DNA from: Candidimonas sp. SYP-B2681 | GTDB lineage: Bacteria > Pseudomonadota > Gammaproteobacteria > Burkholderiales > Burkholderiaceae_B | Direction of reading: 5' to 3' | Length of the DNA stretch: 64,000 bases | Assembly (NCBI RefSeq): GCF_003971065.1 | Contig: NZ_RYDV01000001.1 | Location: 1 to 64,000 of the forward strand | Part shown: positions 1-7,893 of the stretch, one piece after another | Numbering within the stretch: the stretch's first letter is position 1 | Layout of the letters: the number at the start of each line of letters is the position of its first letter | Position numbers and translations under genes: made by a program | Notes under the pieces: generated by a model | Told to the model about the DNA's origin: nothing | What the model saw: the letters and a program-made list of their open reading frames with translations, nothing else | Database searches by the model: none

Positions 1-152
1 ACTCCCAAACTCGTCAAGGATCCGACTGCGTCCTGTTGACCGAATTAATCAATTCGCGTCGTTTATATTGTCTTAATGACTTCGCATCAAGTGCCTGGCG
101 CGTTTTCACACAGCCTCGATCCATAGCGGACAGTTGGCAGACGTTACGCCGT

Positions 153-647
153 CTATGAATCGGGAGGCATCGCATCGATGATAACTTTGAGCGATCCCTC
201 CACCTTAAAAGCTTCGATTCCAAAGTCGACTTCCCCAAGCTTGATCAGCCCGTCAGAGTAAGCGAAGTCTTTGTAATAAATCGCCAGGTTTCCCCAGGGA
301 GCGTAATAAGCGATATCGCCAATTACAGGTTCGGCTCCTGCGGGGGCCCCGTCTCCGGATAGTTTCCGTGGAAGATAGGCCACTTTTTCGGTTTCCGCAT
401 GGTCATTCAAGATCAGCGTCAAGGGCAACAAGGAATGAAAATCCTTGGCTGTCGGATTGTCGGCAAGGCTGGCAAAAACTGCTTTTTTATTTACCGTCAT
501 TCGAATTTTTAACGATTTCATAGTCTGTTTAGCGAGCGCCGTTGCCGGTCTCGCGTGGTTGTTGGGAGGCCTGTTGCTTTCGCCCCAAGCGGCAAAGCTG
601 ACGGCCAGCGCCGCGACGAAAGCCGTAAACAATATTGTTCTCATCAT
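153..647 (-). CDS. Cyclophilin-like fold protein, exported
   Basis: 164 aa. Residues 1-22 form a signal peptide (MRT, then a hydrophobic run ending near AAWG), so the product is probably periplasmic. Residues about 45-162 match the cyclophilin-like domain of small bacterial proteins, including the stretch YAPWGNLAIYYKDF and a following DGLIKLGEV segment. In this family the fold resembles peptidyl-prolyl isomerases, but enzymatic activity has generally not been shown. It is the last gene of a minus-strand set running from the MFS pump at 3153 through the hydrolase and a cupin remnant. The spacing to the remnant is unusually tight and the ribosome site is weak, as if a deletion had brought this gene close to the remnant's 5' part. 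Family call is confident; function unknown. Confidence 0.8.
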   Translation of the reverse strand: MMRTILFTAFVAALAVSFAAWGESNRPPNNHARPATALAKQTMKSLKIRMTVNKKAVFASLADNPTAKDFHSLLPLTLILNDHAETEKVAYLPRKLSGDGAPAGAEPVIGDIAYYAPWGNLAIYYKDFAYSDGLIKLGEVDFGIEAFKVEGSLKVIIDAMPPDS

Positions 648-659
648 GCGATCTCAATG

Positions 660-843
660 AGTCGCCCGTAAAGTATTCCGCTGGTCCTTTGCTGGAAGGC
701 TGAGAACCGGCACGCATAAATGTCTATGATTGTTTGCCGCTTCCCTCCGGGAAAGCGACGCTGCCCACAGTAGTGCTCTGAGCATGTGCGACATTTGCTA
801 TGAGCAGGAAGACTGGCAGTACTGATGGAACAAACGGTTTCAT
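660..843 (-). pseudogene. Remnant of an exported cupin (mandelonitrile-lyase-like) gene
   Basis: Reading down from ATG 843-841 there is a strong ribosome site (AAGGAG, 5 bases before the start) and a typical signal peptide, MKPFVPSVLPVFLLIANVAHA, followed by a TAG stop at about 724-726. In the same frame beyond the stop the sequence continues RAGSQPSSKGPAEYFTG, a phrase typical of the N-terminus of small cupins of the (R)-mandelonitrile-lyase-like/carboxymuconolactone-decarboxylase-associated kind. The cupin barrel itself is missing: the frame runs straight into the start of the cyclophilin-like gene. I read this as a gene broken by a nonsense codon and a large internal or 3' deletion. A 39-residue secreted peptide could still be made. 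Confidence 0.6.
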
Positions 844-865
844 ATTTTCTCCTTACCGGTTTCCC

Positions 866-1894
866 CTACTTCAAATTGCTGTCGAAGAACAAAGTCAGTT
901 TGTCGAAGGGAATCAGATTGACCCGGTCGTAGAGGTCGACGTGACCGGCGCCTGGAACGATGAGCAGTTCCTTTGGCTGTCCCGCTAGCTTGTATGCCGC
1001 TTCGCTGAACTCTCTGGAATGGGCCGCATCACCAGTGATGAAAAGCATCGGACGGGGCGAAATTGTGTCGATGTCATTGAACGGGTAGAAGTTCATGAAC
1101 TTGACGTTGCTGGAAAGCGTCGGGTGTGTCGTCACTTCCGGCGACGAGCCGTTGGGCGTGAATTCACCTCTCGGGGTCCGGTAGAAGTCAAAAAACTCGC
1201 GCTGAATCGGATGCGTATCGTCCTTCAGTTCATGCACGGTTCCACCGGTGTATGTTGTTTTACCACCGGTAGCCTCAATGTACCGCTGCTCTGCGGCCTC
1301 CGCGATGATTTTCTTTCTCTGCTCGACGGTCTGGGAGTGGTTGAGAGCATTACGACTGGCAGCGCCCATGTCATACATGCTCACAGTCGCGATTGCTTTC
1401 ATGCGAGGGTCAATCTTGGCCGCGCTGATGACAAAGCTGCCGCTGCCACAAATCCCAAGCACGCCTATGCGGTTCCTGTCCACGAAAGGAGTGGTGCCCA
1501 GGAAATCTACAGCAGCACTGAAGTCCTCGGCATAGATCTCTGGAGCAACCATATTGCGAGTCTGACCGTCACTCTCTCCCCAGAAAGACAAGTCTAGGGA
1601 CAGCGTAACGAATCCTTGCTCGGCCATTTTTGCCGCATACAGATTCGAGCTTTGTTCCTTCACGGCACCCATCGGATGCCCAACAATGATCGCGCGGTTC
1701 TTCGTATTCCGGTCCAAATTGTTGGGAATGAAAAGATTCCCGGCAACATTCATCCTGTATTGATTTTTAAACGTGACCTTTTGCACGGTTACCTTATCGC
1801 TTTTGAAAAAATTGTCTGCGCCATTGGACATGTCAGCAGCCATGACTGAGAATGAACTTGCAGCCATCACTAGCGACGAAATAAGCTTTTTCAT
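866..1894 (-). CDS. Alpha/beta hydrolase, exported (dienelactone-hydrolase/YcjY type)
   Basis: 342 aa with a signal peptide (about residues 1-19, MKKLISSLVMAASSFSVMA). The body is an alpha/beta hydrolase: GHPMGAVKEQ near residue 73 forms the oxyanion loop, LDLSFWGESDG follows, and the nucleophile elbow is GICGSG near residue 148, where the expected Ser is replaced by Cys in the GxCxG form used by dienelactone hydrolases. A late GAGHVDLYD supplies the histidine. Start is supported by AAGGAAG upstream. The gene lies 23 bp after the MFS gene and is probably co-transcribed with it. Related proteins cleave small esters or lactones; the substrate here is unknown. Confidence 0.85.
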   Translation of the reverse strand: MKKLISSLVMAASSFSVMAADMSNGADNFFKSDKVTVQKVTFKNQYRMNVAGNLFIPNNLDRNTKNRAIIVGHPMGAVKEQSSNLYAAKMAEQGFVTLSLDLSFWGESDGQTRNMVAPEIYAEDFSAAVDFLGTTPFVDRNRIGVLGICGSGSFVISAAKIDPRMKAIATVSMYDMGAASRNALNHSQTVEQRKKIIAEAAEQRYIEATGGKTTYTGGTVHELKDDTHPIQREFFDFYRTPRGEFTPNGSSPEVTTHPTLSSNVKFMNFYPFNDIDTISPRPMLFITGDAAHSREFSEAAYKLAGQPKELLIVPGAGHVDLYDRVNLIPFDKLTLFFDSNLK

Positions 1895-1917
1895 TTTGAG
1901 CTTCCTTCACTTAGAGG

Positions 1918-3153
1918 TTAAAGAGACTTGACAGATTTTTGGGCATGTTCCGCACGCGATGTTAGGAAGGCCAGGAACGCCGAGATCAGCAGCAAAGCAG
2001 CGCTCGTCACAAACGTACTTTGATAGCCACTCATATCGAACAGCAGGCCTCCAAAGGTCGAGCCCAGTCCGATGGCGAGCTGAACCACTGCCACCATCAA
2101 GCCGCCACCGGCTTCAGCATTCTCCGGCAGCGTTCTTGCCAGCCAGCTCCACCAGCCAACAGGTGCCGCGGTGGCAACCAGGCCCCAGAGCCCTAGAAGT
2201 GCCGCGGAGATGGAAAGCGAACTCCCGAATGCAATCAGCGCCACGGCAATCGCGGCCATTAATAGTGGGATGATGACCAAAGTCCCGTAAAAGTTTTTCT
2301 TCAAAAATGAGCTAATCAGGATGGTGCCGATGAAACCGCCCAAGCCAATGGTCAAAAGAATGGATGACAGCGTGGAGACGTCGACACCGGTCACGGTTTC
2401 GAGGAAGGGACGCAGATAGGTGAACAGAGCGAATTGCCCCATGAAAAAGATGCTGACTGCCGCCATGCCTAGTGCGACCTGTGGATTTTTAAGCAGCTTG
2501 AAAACATTGCCGGAACTTGCAGTACGTTCTTCGGCGTTCATGGCAGGCAGGCTGATCCACTGCCAGGAAAATGCCAGCAGCGCGACCGGAGCAAGGCAAA
2601 GGAATGCGCCGCGCCATCCGATGATCGAGCCGAGATAGCTGCCCAGAGGAGCCGCGACCACCGTTGCCAGGGCATTGCCGCAATTGAAGATGGCCAGTGC
2701 CCGCGGCACCTTGGAGGCAGGCACTAATCGCATGGCCGAAGCGGCGGACATGGACCAGAATCCACCAATAGCTACTCCAAGGAGCACCCGTCCGGCAATG
2801 TACGTCGCATAGTTCGGGGCCAGCGCGATAATCGGCGCTGAAAGAAACATGAGCCCCGTCATCCCCAGCAATAGGGCCTTACGACTTGCCTTGCCCGCAA
2901 GAGTCGATATGAAAAGACTTGTCAGCACCGCGAAAGCTCCGGAAACGGAGATCGCCTGGCCGGCCAGCCCTTCACTGATCTGGAGATCGGCGGCAACCGG
3001 GGTCAGCAAACTGACGGGCATGAACTCCGAAGCCACTAGCGCGAACGCACAAAGTGTCATCGCAAAAACGCCGCTCCAGTAGGCGGGTTGATCGCCGGCT
3101 TGACGAAGTGTGGTTTGGTCGCCCGCATAACTATCCAAAGCTTGAGTGCTCAT
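1918..3153 (-). CDS. MFS transporter, AraJ/DHA1 drug-efflux type
   Basis: 411 aa with twelve hydrophobic segments in two halves, a short cytosolic N-terminus and the DHA1-type phrase ALVASEFMPVSLLTPVAADL near residue 40, typical of AraJ/YdhP-like efflux carriers. Motif-A-like GKASRKALLLGM lies in the loop after TM2. First gene of the minus-strand set with the hydrolase, and divergent from a LysR gene across a 98-bp gap that carries a palindrome, so it is probably that regulator's target. Export of sugars, drugs or small metabolites is the family role; the substrate cannot be read from sequence. Confidence 0.88.
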   Translation of the reverse strand: MSTQALDSYAGDQTTLRQAGDQPAYWSGVFAMTLCAFALVASEFMPVSLLTPVAADLQISEGLAGQAISVSGAFAVLTSLFISTLAGKASRKALLLGMTGLMFLSAPIIALAPNYATYIAGRVLLGVAIGGFWSMSAASAMRLVPASKVPRALAIFNCGNALATVVAAPLGSYLGSIIGWRGAFLCLAPVALLAFSWQWISLPAMNAEERTASSGNVFKLLKNPQVALGMAAVSIFFMGQFALFTYLRPFLETVTGVDVSTLSSILLTIGLGGFIGTILISSFLKKNFYGTLVIIPLLMAAIAVALIAFGSSLSISAALLGLWGLVATAAPVGWWSWLARTLPENAEAGGGLMVAVVQLAIGLGSTFGGLLFDMSGYQSTFVTSAALLLISAFLAFLTSRAEHAQKSVKSL

Positions 3154-3214
3154 GGTTGTTGCTCCTTTGAAATCAGGCCTCTATCTTGACGAATTCATGA
3201 GCGTTTGATTAGCC

Positions 3215-3233
3215 AGTACAATCTTTATGTACT
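3215..3233. promoter_or_regulatory. Palindrome in divergent promoter (candidate LysR operator)
   Basis: AGTACA, seven bases, TGTACT: a perfect 6+6 inverted repeat 18 bp before the LysR start and about 60 bp before the divergent MFS start. Position and symmetry fit a LysR-type binding site, although the classic T-N11-A form is only loosely met. No binding data; inference from position. Confidence 0.45.
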
Positions 3234-3251
3234 TGTGAGCGAATTTCAGCA

Positions 3252-4145
3252 ATGGCACACACCAAAGTTAACGACCTGCAAGCCTTTCTGGCCGTGGCGC
3301 GAGACCAGAGCTTCACCAAGGCTGCTGAAAGGCTTGGCATCACACCATCCGCCTTGAGTCATACGATCAGGGCGCTCGAGGAAAGACTAGGGGTGCGCCT
3401 ATTGGCGCGTACGACCCGCAATGTGGCGCCCACAGAAGCAGGAGAAAGATTGATGCGCTCAATCGCTCCGCTGTTTGATCAGATCACGGCAGAGGTTGAG
3501 GCGCTAGGTGAATTGCGAGACAAGCCGAGGGGCACCATTCGCATTACCTGCACGGACGATCAAATCGAAATGTGCCTACGGCCAATGCTGGCAGGATTCC
3601 TGAAAGCCTATCCCGACATAACGCTAGAGTTTTATGTGGACTATGGGTTCACCAACGTAGTCGAGGAGCGGTTTGATGCCGGCATACGCCTGGGCGAAGC
3701 GATCAGCAAAGATATGATCGCCGTTCGTATCGGGCCCGATTGGCGATTGGTAGTGGTGGGATCTCCGACGTATTTCGAACGGAGCCCCCTACCAACGTCA
3801 CCTCATGATTTAACCAAACATGCTTGCGTGAATATCCGGCACAGGCCATCTGGTGCAATTTATGCGTGGGAGTTCGAAAAGAATGGCAAGGCATTTACCG
3901 TCAAGGTTGACGGGCAGCTGGTCTTCAACAGCATCATGCATGTCCTGAATGCTGCCGTAGATGGTATTGGGTTGGGCTACGTACCCGAAGAATTGGCCGC
4001 TCCTTACCTCGCTGACGGACGACTCAAACAGGTTCTGGCTGACTGGTGCCCCTATTTTCAGGGGTACCACTTGTACTACCCCAATAGACGGCAGGCATCA
4101 CCTGCTTTTTCAGCGTTTGTTGAAGCGCTTAGATATCGAGGCTAA
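3252..4145 (+). CDS. LysR-family transcriptional regulator
   Basis: 297 aa, standard LysR length. Residues 5-63 are the winged helix-turn-helix (LQAFLAVARDQSFTKAAERLGITPSALSHTIRALEERLG), followed by a linker helix and a two-lobed effector domain from about residue 90. The style of the effector domain (DFR-like GIRLGEAISKDMIAVRIGP, CVNIRHRPSGAIYAWEFEKNGK) is that of the large CrgA/PA-type group. It is transcribed away from the MFS/hydrolase set and most likely controls it and itself. The effector is unknown. Confidence 0.9.
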   Translation: MAHTKVNDLQAFLAVARDQSFTKAAERLGITPSALSHTIRALEERLGVRLLARTTRNVAPTEAGERLMRSIAPLFDQITAEVEALGELRDKPRGTIRITCTDDQIEMCLRPMLAGFLKAYPDITLEFYVDYGFTNVVEERFDAGIRLGEAISKDMIAVRIGPDWRLVVVGSPTYFERSPLPTSPHDLTKHACVNIRHRPSGAIYAWEFEKNGKAFTVKVDGQLVFNSIMHVLNAAVDGIGLGYVPEELAAPYLADGRLKQVLADWCPYFQGYHLYYPNRRQASPAFSAFVEALRYRG

Positions 4146-4209
4146 ACATCGAATCGGAATGTCCGCTACTGGCCCGCGAGTTGCCTGTCATGAGGCTGAA
4201 GTCGACCTG

Positions 4210-4225
4210 TTGTGTTGAAAAACTC
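4210..4225. repeat. 16-base IS-end-like repeat, copy 1
   Basis: TTGTGTTGAAAAACTC, identical to 9866-9881 and in the same orientation. It sits exactly where the AlbA_2-domain gene fragment breaks off, as the second copy sits where the TnpB fragment begins. This suggests a terminal remnant of a lost insertion sequence. The family cannot be assigned from 16 bases. Confidence 0.45.
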
Positions 4226-4502
4226 CCCGAAATACGCGCATTTTGGAACTGTTCCAGCCTGGAGTCGTCAATGCTCCCTGAGATGCCTACTACCTCTGCT
4301 AGGTGGGGTCGGTATCCTTAAATCCGAGCAAGATGTAGCCAGTTCCATCACGCCACGCGTTTGCCATGGCCAGAATGTCTTTCAGCATCTCTGACTTTTC
4401 AAAGTCGTTCCCACCTGCGAAGCGGTATTGCTCAATTTTAAAGTCTAAGTCAGTGCCCTCATTTTTGTAGCGGAGCGCATCTAGAAGCTCGTTGTTTACC
4501 AT
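4226..4502 (-). pseudogene. AlbA_2 (Schlafen-type) ATP-binding protein, N-terminal fragment
   Basis: From ATG at 4502 the reading frame gives about 67 residues (NELLDALRYKNEGTDLDFK, then EMLKDILAMANAWRDGTGYILLGFKDTD), the hallmark start of AlbA_2/divergent-AAA_4 proteins. It stops at 4299, but a one-base shift near 4303 continues the homology (PHLAEVVGISGSIDDSRLEQF) down to about 4226, where it runs into the 16-base IS-end-like repeat. So the gene has a frameshift and has lost everything after about residue 95. Full-length relatives are several hundred residues long and often lie in mobile or defence regions. Not expected to be functional. Confidence 0.7.
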
Positions 4503-4849
4503 CTCAGCATCCTCGACGGTTTAAATGAGTGGGGGGCCGGCACCCGACAAACGATCGCTAACTACAGGTCCCATTCATTCATTGAATAGGATAGATGTCG
4601 CAAACTCTTCACCAATCCGTTGTCTCCCTAAGACTAAGCTTGCCTTCAGTCTCCGAAGTTGCGCTACCTGAGCCGGTAAGCCGAGTTGAGAATCAGCTAT
4701 CGACGTATGGATTCAGCGACCTCCGCTAAAACGCATAGGCAGGCTTAAGGAGGTCGCGAACGCGGTGTTATGGCTATCTAGCACTAATACCACTTTCATT
4801 AACGGTGCCGTCAGAAACGTTGACGGCGGTTTTTTAGCGTGTTGATGTC
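4503..4849. other. Intergenic stretch before the EamA gene
   Basis: 347 bp with no convincing gene on either strand. The only structure I can support is the hairpin with a T-run at 4807-4835, listed separately. The rest is short, stop-rich and probably debris left by the truncation of the AlbA_2 gene plus the EamA promoter. Confidence 0.6.
4807..4835 (+). terminator. Rho-independent terminator or attenuator upstream of EamA gene
   Basis: GCCGTCA, seven-base loop, TGACGGC, then GG and six T residues. It is a textbook intrinsic terminator on the plus strand, ending only 14 bp before the EamA start with no gene upstream on that strand. It either closes a small unannotated transcript or acts as a leader attenuator. 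Confidence 0.65.
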
Positions 4850-5749
4850 ATGACGTGGATAGCACTAGGGTTACTGGCGGGACTCGTCCTGGGGACTTAT
4901 GATTTCCTGACAAAACTGGCTCTTAAAGAGAAGACGGTACTTGAGGTCGTTTTCTGGTGCTCAATATTGGGCGCGACCATCTGGGTACCATTCTTTCATT
5001 TTCCAGCCGGGCACACTGAAAGCTTGCGCGGGTTAGGGTTTTATCCGTCGCCATTGACCAAGACAGAGCAGTTCGTGCTGCTGCCTAAATCGGTAATGAT
5101 GGTTGTGACGTGGATCCTTTCTTATTACTCGGTGAAAGCGTTGCCGCTGTCGATATCGGCCGGCGTACGCGCATCTGGCCCTTTATGGACCGCCCTTGCT
5201 GCGGTAATCCTGCTTGCTGAACAACTGACTTGGTGGCAGTGGCTCGGTTTGGCCGTTTCGATGGGTTCGTACTATCTTTTTTCACTGATTGGAAAGAAGG
5301 AGGGCATCAATTTTAATAAGAACGGGTGGGTGCTATGTATGTTGGCCGCTACGCTTTTGTCTTCCGCCAATGCGCTGTATGACAAGCATATTTTGGCCAC
5401 CTTGCATATGGACCTCGCCGCCGTACAAGCTTATTCGGCTGTACAGCGAGGTGCCATTGCAGCGCTCTTACTTCCTTGGGTATTTCGGGAGCTTGAACTG
5501 GCCAGTTTGTTTAAGAGAAACTGGGCCGTTCCGGCAATTGCCTTTGCATATGTTTTGGCCGAATTCATCTATCTAACTTCTGTTCAAAGCGAGGGTGCAT
5601 TGATATCGGTTATTTCAGTCTTGCGCCGTACGAATCTCGTTATGGTGTTCGCTCTGAGCGCCATGTTTTTCAAGGAGAACTTCATTAAGCAAAAGACGGT
5701 AGCCATTGTGGGCGTCTTGGTTGGGATAGCTTTAACCATCCTTCACTAA
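4850..5749 (+). CDS. EamA/DMT-family permease
   Basis: 299 aa with about ten hydrophobic segments in two EamA repeats, the layout of drug/metabolite transporters. The first repeat begins at once (WIALGLLAGLVLGTYDFLTKLALK) and the second around residue 155 (WVLCMLAATLLSSANALYDK). The end of the first repeat has the phrase SAGVRASGPLWTALAAVILLAEQLTWWQWLGL. Its 3' end overlaps the convergent LysR gene by 18 bp. A hairpin with a T-run lies just before the start. Likely an inner-membrane carrier for a small metabolite; direction and substrate unknown. Confidence 0.85.
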   Translation: MTWIALGLLAGLVLGTYDFLTKLALKEKTVLEVVFWCSILGATIWVPFFHFPAGHTESLRGLGFYPSPLTKTEQFVLLPKSVMMVVTWILSYYSVKALPLSISAGVRASGPLWTALAAVILLAEQLTWWQWLGLAVSMGSYYLFSLIGKKEGINFNKNGWVLCMLAATLLSSANALYDKHILATLHMDLAAVQAYSAVQRGAIAALLLPWVFRELELASLFKRNWAVPAIAFAYVLAEFIYLTSVQSEGALISVISVLRRTNLVMVFALSAMFFKENFIKQKTVAIVGVLVGIALTILH

Positions 5750-6607
5750 TGAACGTATCCATTCCATAACATTGGCGCCATGTCGGGAGACCAATGCACG
5801 TTCGGAGGCCAGCATGAAGTAGGACTGATCGGACGGTATCGAGATGTCGGAAACGCGTTCCAAGACTCCATCCGCCAGCAAACCTTTAACGAGAGAACGC
5901 CTCACAAGGGCGACTCCTTGCAGGCTAAGAGCCGCATCCAGCATAAATCCCGTGTCCGAGTATGTGAAGTTGCGTTGTGCCGGCGATATTTTCATGCCGG
6001 CTGCATTGAGCCATTGATCCCATGGTTGTCGGCTATGCGAAAGGAAATCCGCAGTCTTGAACAAGCCGCTAAGGCTTGGGTTTCCAAGTTGACGAAGATA
6101 TTCAGGCGCGGCAACGGGAAACCATTCGTCCATGAGCAGCGGCTCGCAATGGTGTGCTGTCGGAGTGGTTGCTGTAAAGCGAAGTGCAATATCAGCGTCT
6201 CCTTGGTCCACATTCACCTTACGGGTAGTTGGAGAAACCTCAATAAAGATGTCCGGATTATCAATACGAAACTGTCGCATGCCCGGTACCAATCGGAACC
6301 TCGCGAACGAAGGAAGGGCACTTATTCGCACCACACTCCTTTTTGGGGTGATTTCAGCAAAAGCCGACTCCAGCGCGTTTAGTGGTTTTTTAATCATTTG
6401 GTGTAGCCGTGCGCCGTCACCCGTCAAGCCGACAAAGCGAGTGGTGCGCTCGAACAGACTGACTCCAACAAATCGCTCGAGCTCGCGAATACGGTGACTT
6501 ATAGAGCTGCTAGAAATACTGAGCTCGTCCGCGGCTTTGTTAAAGCTGCCAATTCTTGCTACGGCGTCAAACGCCAAAATCAAATGAAGGGGAGGGATCA
6601 GGCTCAT
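5732..6607 (-). CDS. LysR-family regulator, GcvA-like
   Basis: The start is placed at ATG 6607 (MSLIPPLHLILAFDAVAR), giving 291 aa. The frame is open for 36 more codons upstream, but LysR proteins of this group begin with exactly this PPLxxLxAFxAVAR phrase. Helix-turn-helix residues about 8-66 (SFNKAADELSISSSSISHRIRELERFVG), effector domain after residue 90 with the GcvA-group phrase DADIALRF. Converges on and overlaps the EamA gene by 18 bp, so antisense interference between the two transcripts is possible. Target unknown. Confidence 0.88.
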   Translation of the reverse strand: MSLIPPLHLILAFDAVARIGSFNKAADELSISSSSISHRIRELERFVGVSLFERTTRFVGLTGDGARLHQMIKKPLNALESAFAEITPKRSVVRISALPSFARFRLVPGMRQFRIDNPDIFIEVSPTTRKVNVDQGDADIALRFTATTPTAHHCEPLLMDEWFPVAAPEYLRQLGNPSLSGLFKTADFLSHSRQPWDQWLNAAGMKISPAQRNFTYSDTGFMLDAALSLQGVALVRRSLVKGLLADGVLERVSDISIPSDQSYFMLASERALVSRHGANVMEWIRSLVKDG

Positions 6608-7089
6608 GACGACCCATGAAGTTTGGACAGCTCTAAAATCACATGTTGGCATCGACGTCGGTGGGACGAATCGGATGAACAAGGCGAAGGCGCTATGTTT
6701 GCAGCTCGGCCCCAAGCTCTACAAGCGTCCACTTGGTTATAAAAACCAAGAGTCGCTTTCGGTACTACCAGAGACTTGCCCGAACAATTCTTGGCCCATA
6801 CCCTATCGCTCGAAGGAAGGCCCCTCGCCTTGGCCGGCGCTATTCCAACGGCCTGTATCTTATAGATTCTAGCCACTCAGAATGCATGACCGCTAGCCGG
6901 CCGATGGTAGTCTATCACCAATGGCTCAAACCGACCCGAAGGAGACATTCGTCTTCCACCCTAAGCCTACGCCAGGGAAGTGTCCCGACCTACATGAGCA
7001 AAAGCGCCTGCGAAGCAGCCACACTAAGCATGGAGCTCGCCTTCCTGGGTAATCATTGTTTCGTTGTAAACCTTAAAATCCGACGGTAC
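6608..7089. other. 482-bp stretch without a supported gene
   Basis: Open frames exist on both strands, but none has a recognisable domain, a good ribosome site or convincing codon use. The stretch presumably holds the promoter of the LysR gene at 6607 and degraded DNA. Nothing else seen. Confidence 0.5.
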
Positions 7090-7794
7090 TCAAGTCTGGG
7101 TGGTTTCGATGAGGATCTCTGCAACTCGTTCTGGGCTGTCGATCATGATTGAATGACAACTTGACCCGACGGAAATGACCCGCGCCCCCGCATCTGTCCG
7201 AAAGCGGTTGTACATACCGTCACATATCCCGCCGGCTGCATATACATAGACGCGCTTGGCGACAACCACACTACGCCCACTCAACCTGATGGCTTGGACG
7301 AAGCAAGCAAAGGGATGCGGCGTGGTTTTTTCATCGATCCACGCCCAATCCTCCGGCAGCGACGTATCGTAGGCCGACGCCGGGAAGGGAGGCACCATCA
7401 GCCCCCCGCTTTCAGCCACTCTGGTAACGAAAGGGTCCATGAATTCGGGTCGAAGGCTGAACAGCGTATCCCCGTCTTCAGGCACAAGTGCGTCTAGATA
7501 AACCAGTGCGAAGATACGGTCAGAAATTTGATCCGCCACACCCGTGATTACCATACCGCCATAGGAATGACCGACAAGTACTACATCTGACAGGTCTTCC
7601 CAAAGGATGGTGTTAACAATGTGTGTGATATGAGTGTCAAGATTAATCGGCATTACAGCGAGGTGGGATCGCTCCCCCAAACCGGTAAGCGTAGGCGTGT
7701 ATACCTCGTGCCCGGCTTGTCGCAGCAACCTGGCAACCTTTCGATAGCTCCAGCCGCCGTGCCATCCTCCGTGCACAAGAACGAAATTAGCCAT
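7090..7794 (-). CDS. Alpha/beta hydrolase, EstC/salicylate-esterase-like
   Basis: 234 aa, usual length for the plant-esterase-like alpha/beta hydrolases found in bacteria. It opens with the family signature FVLVHGGWHGGWSYRKVARLL (oxyanion HGG), has LTGLGERSHL near residue 40, the nucleophile elbow GHSYGG near residue 74 (Ser), VYLDALVPEDGD with the acid region, and a histidine near CHSIMIDSPERVAEIL. Cytoplasmic: no signal peptide. Relatives hydrolyse methyl esters or act as C-C hydrolases. Monocistronic as far as can be seen. Confidence 0.87.
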   Translation of the reverse strand: MANFVLVHGGWHGGWSYRKVARLLRQAGHEVYTPTLTGLGERSHLAVMPINLDTHITHIVNTILWEDLSDVVLVGHSYGGMVITGVADQISDRIFALVYLDALVPEDGDTLFSLRPEFMDPFVTRVAESGGLMVPPFPASAYDTSLPEDWAWIDEKTTPHPFACFVQAIRLSGRSVVVAKRVYVYAAGGICDGMYNRFRTDAGARVISVGSSCHSIMIDSPERVAEILIETTQT

Positions 7795-7893
7795 GATGAG
7801 GAGTTCCTTTAGTATGCGAATGCATTTCGATATTCGAAGCCACGCGAAGCTCCGGTAGCAGCAGGTTCGGGAAGAAACGAGAAGCGAACGTGG

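Noticed and set aside
4226-4502. Anti-phage defence gene (Schlafen/AlbA_2 type)
   Set aside because: Frameshifted and truncated to the N-terminal part; no partner genes.
6733-7152. 139-aa plus-strand frame
   Set aside because: No domain or ribosome site, composition not protein-like, overlaps the 3' end of the hydrolase gene.
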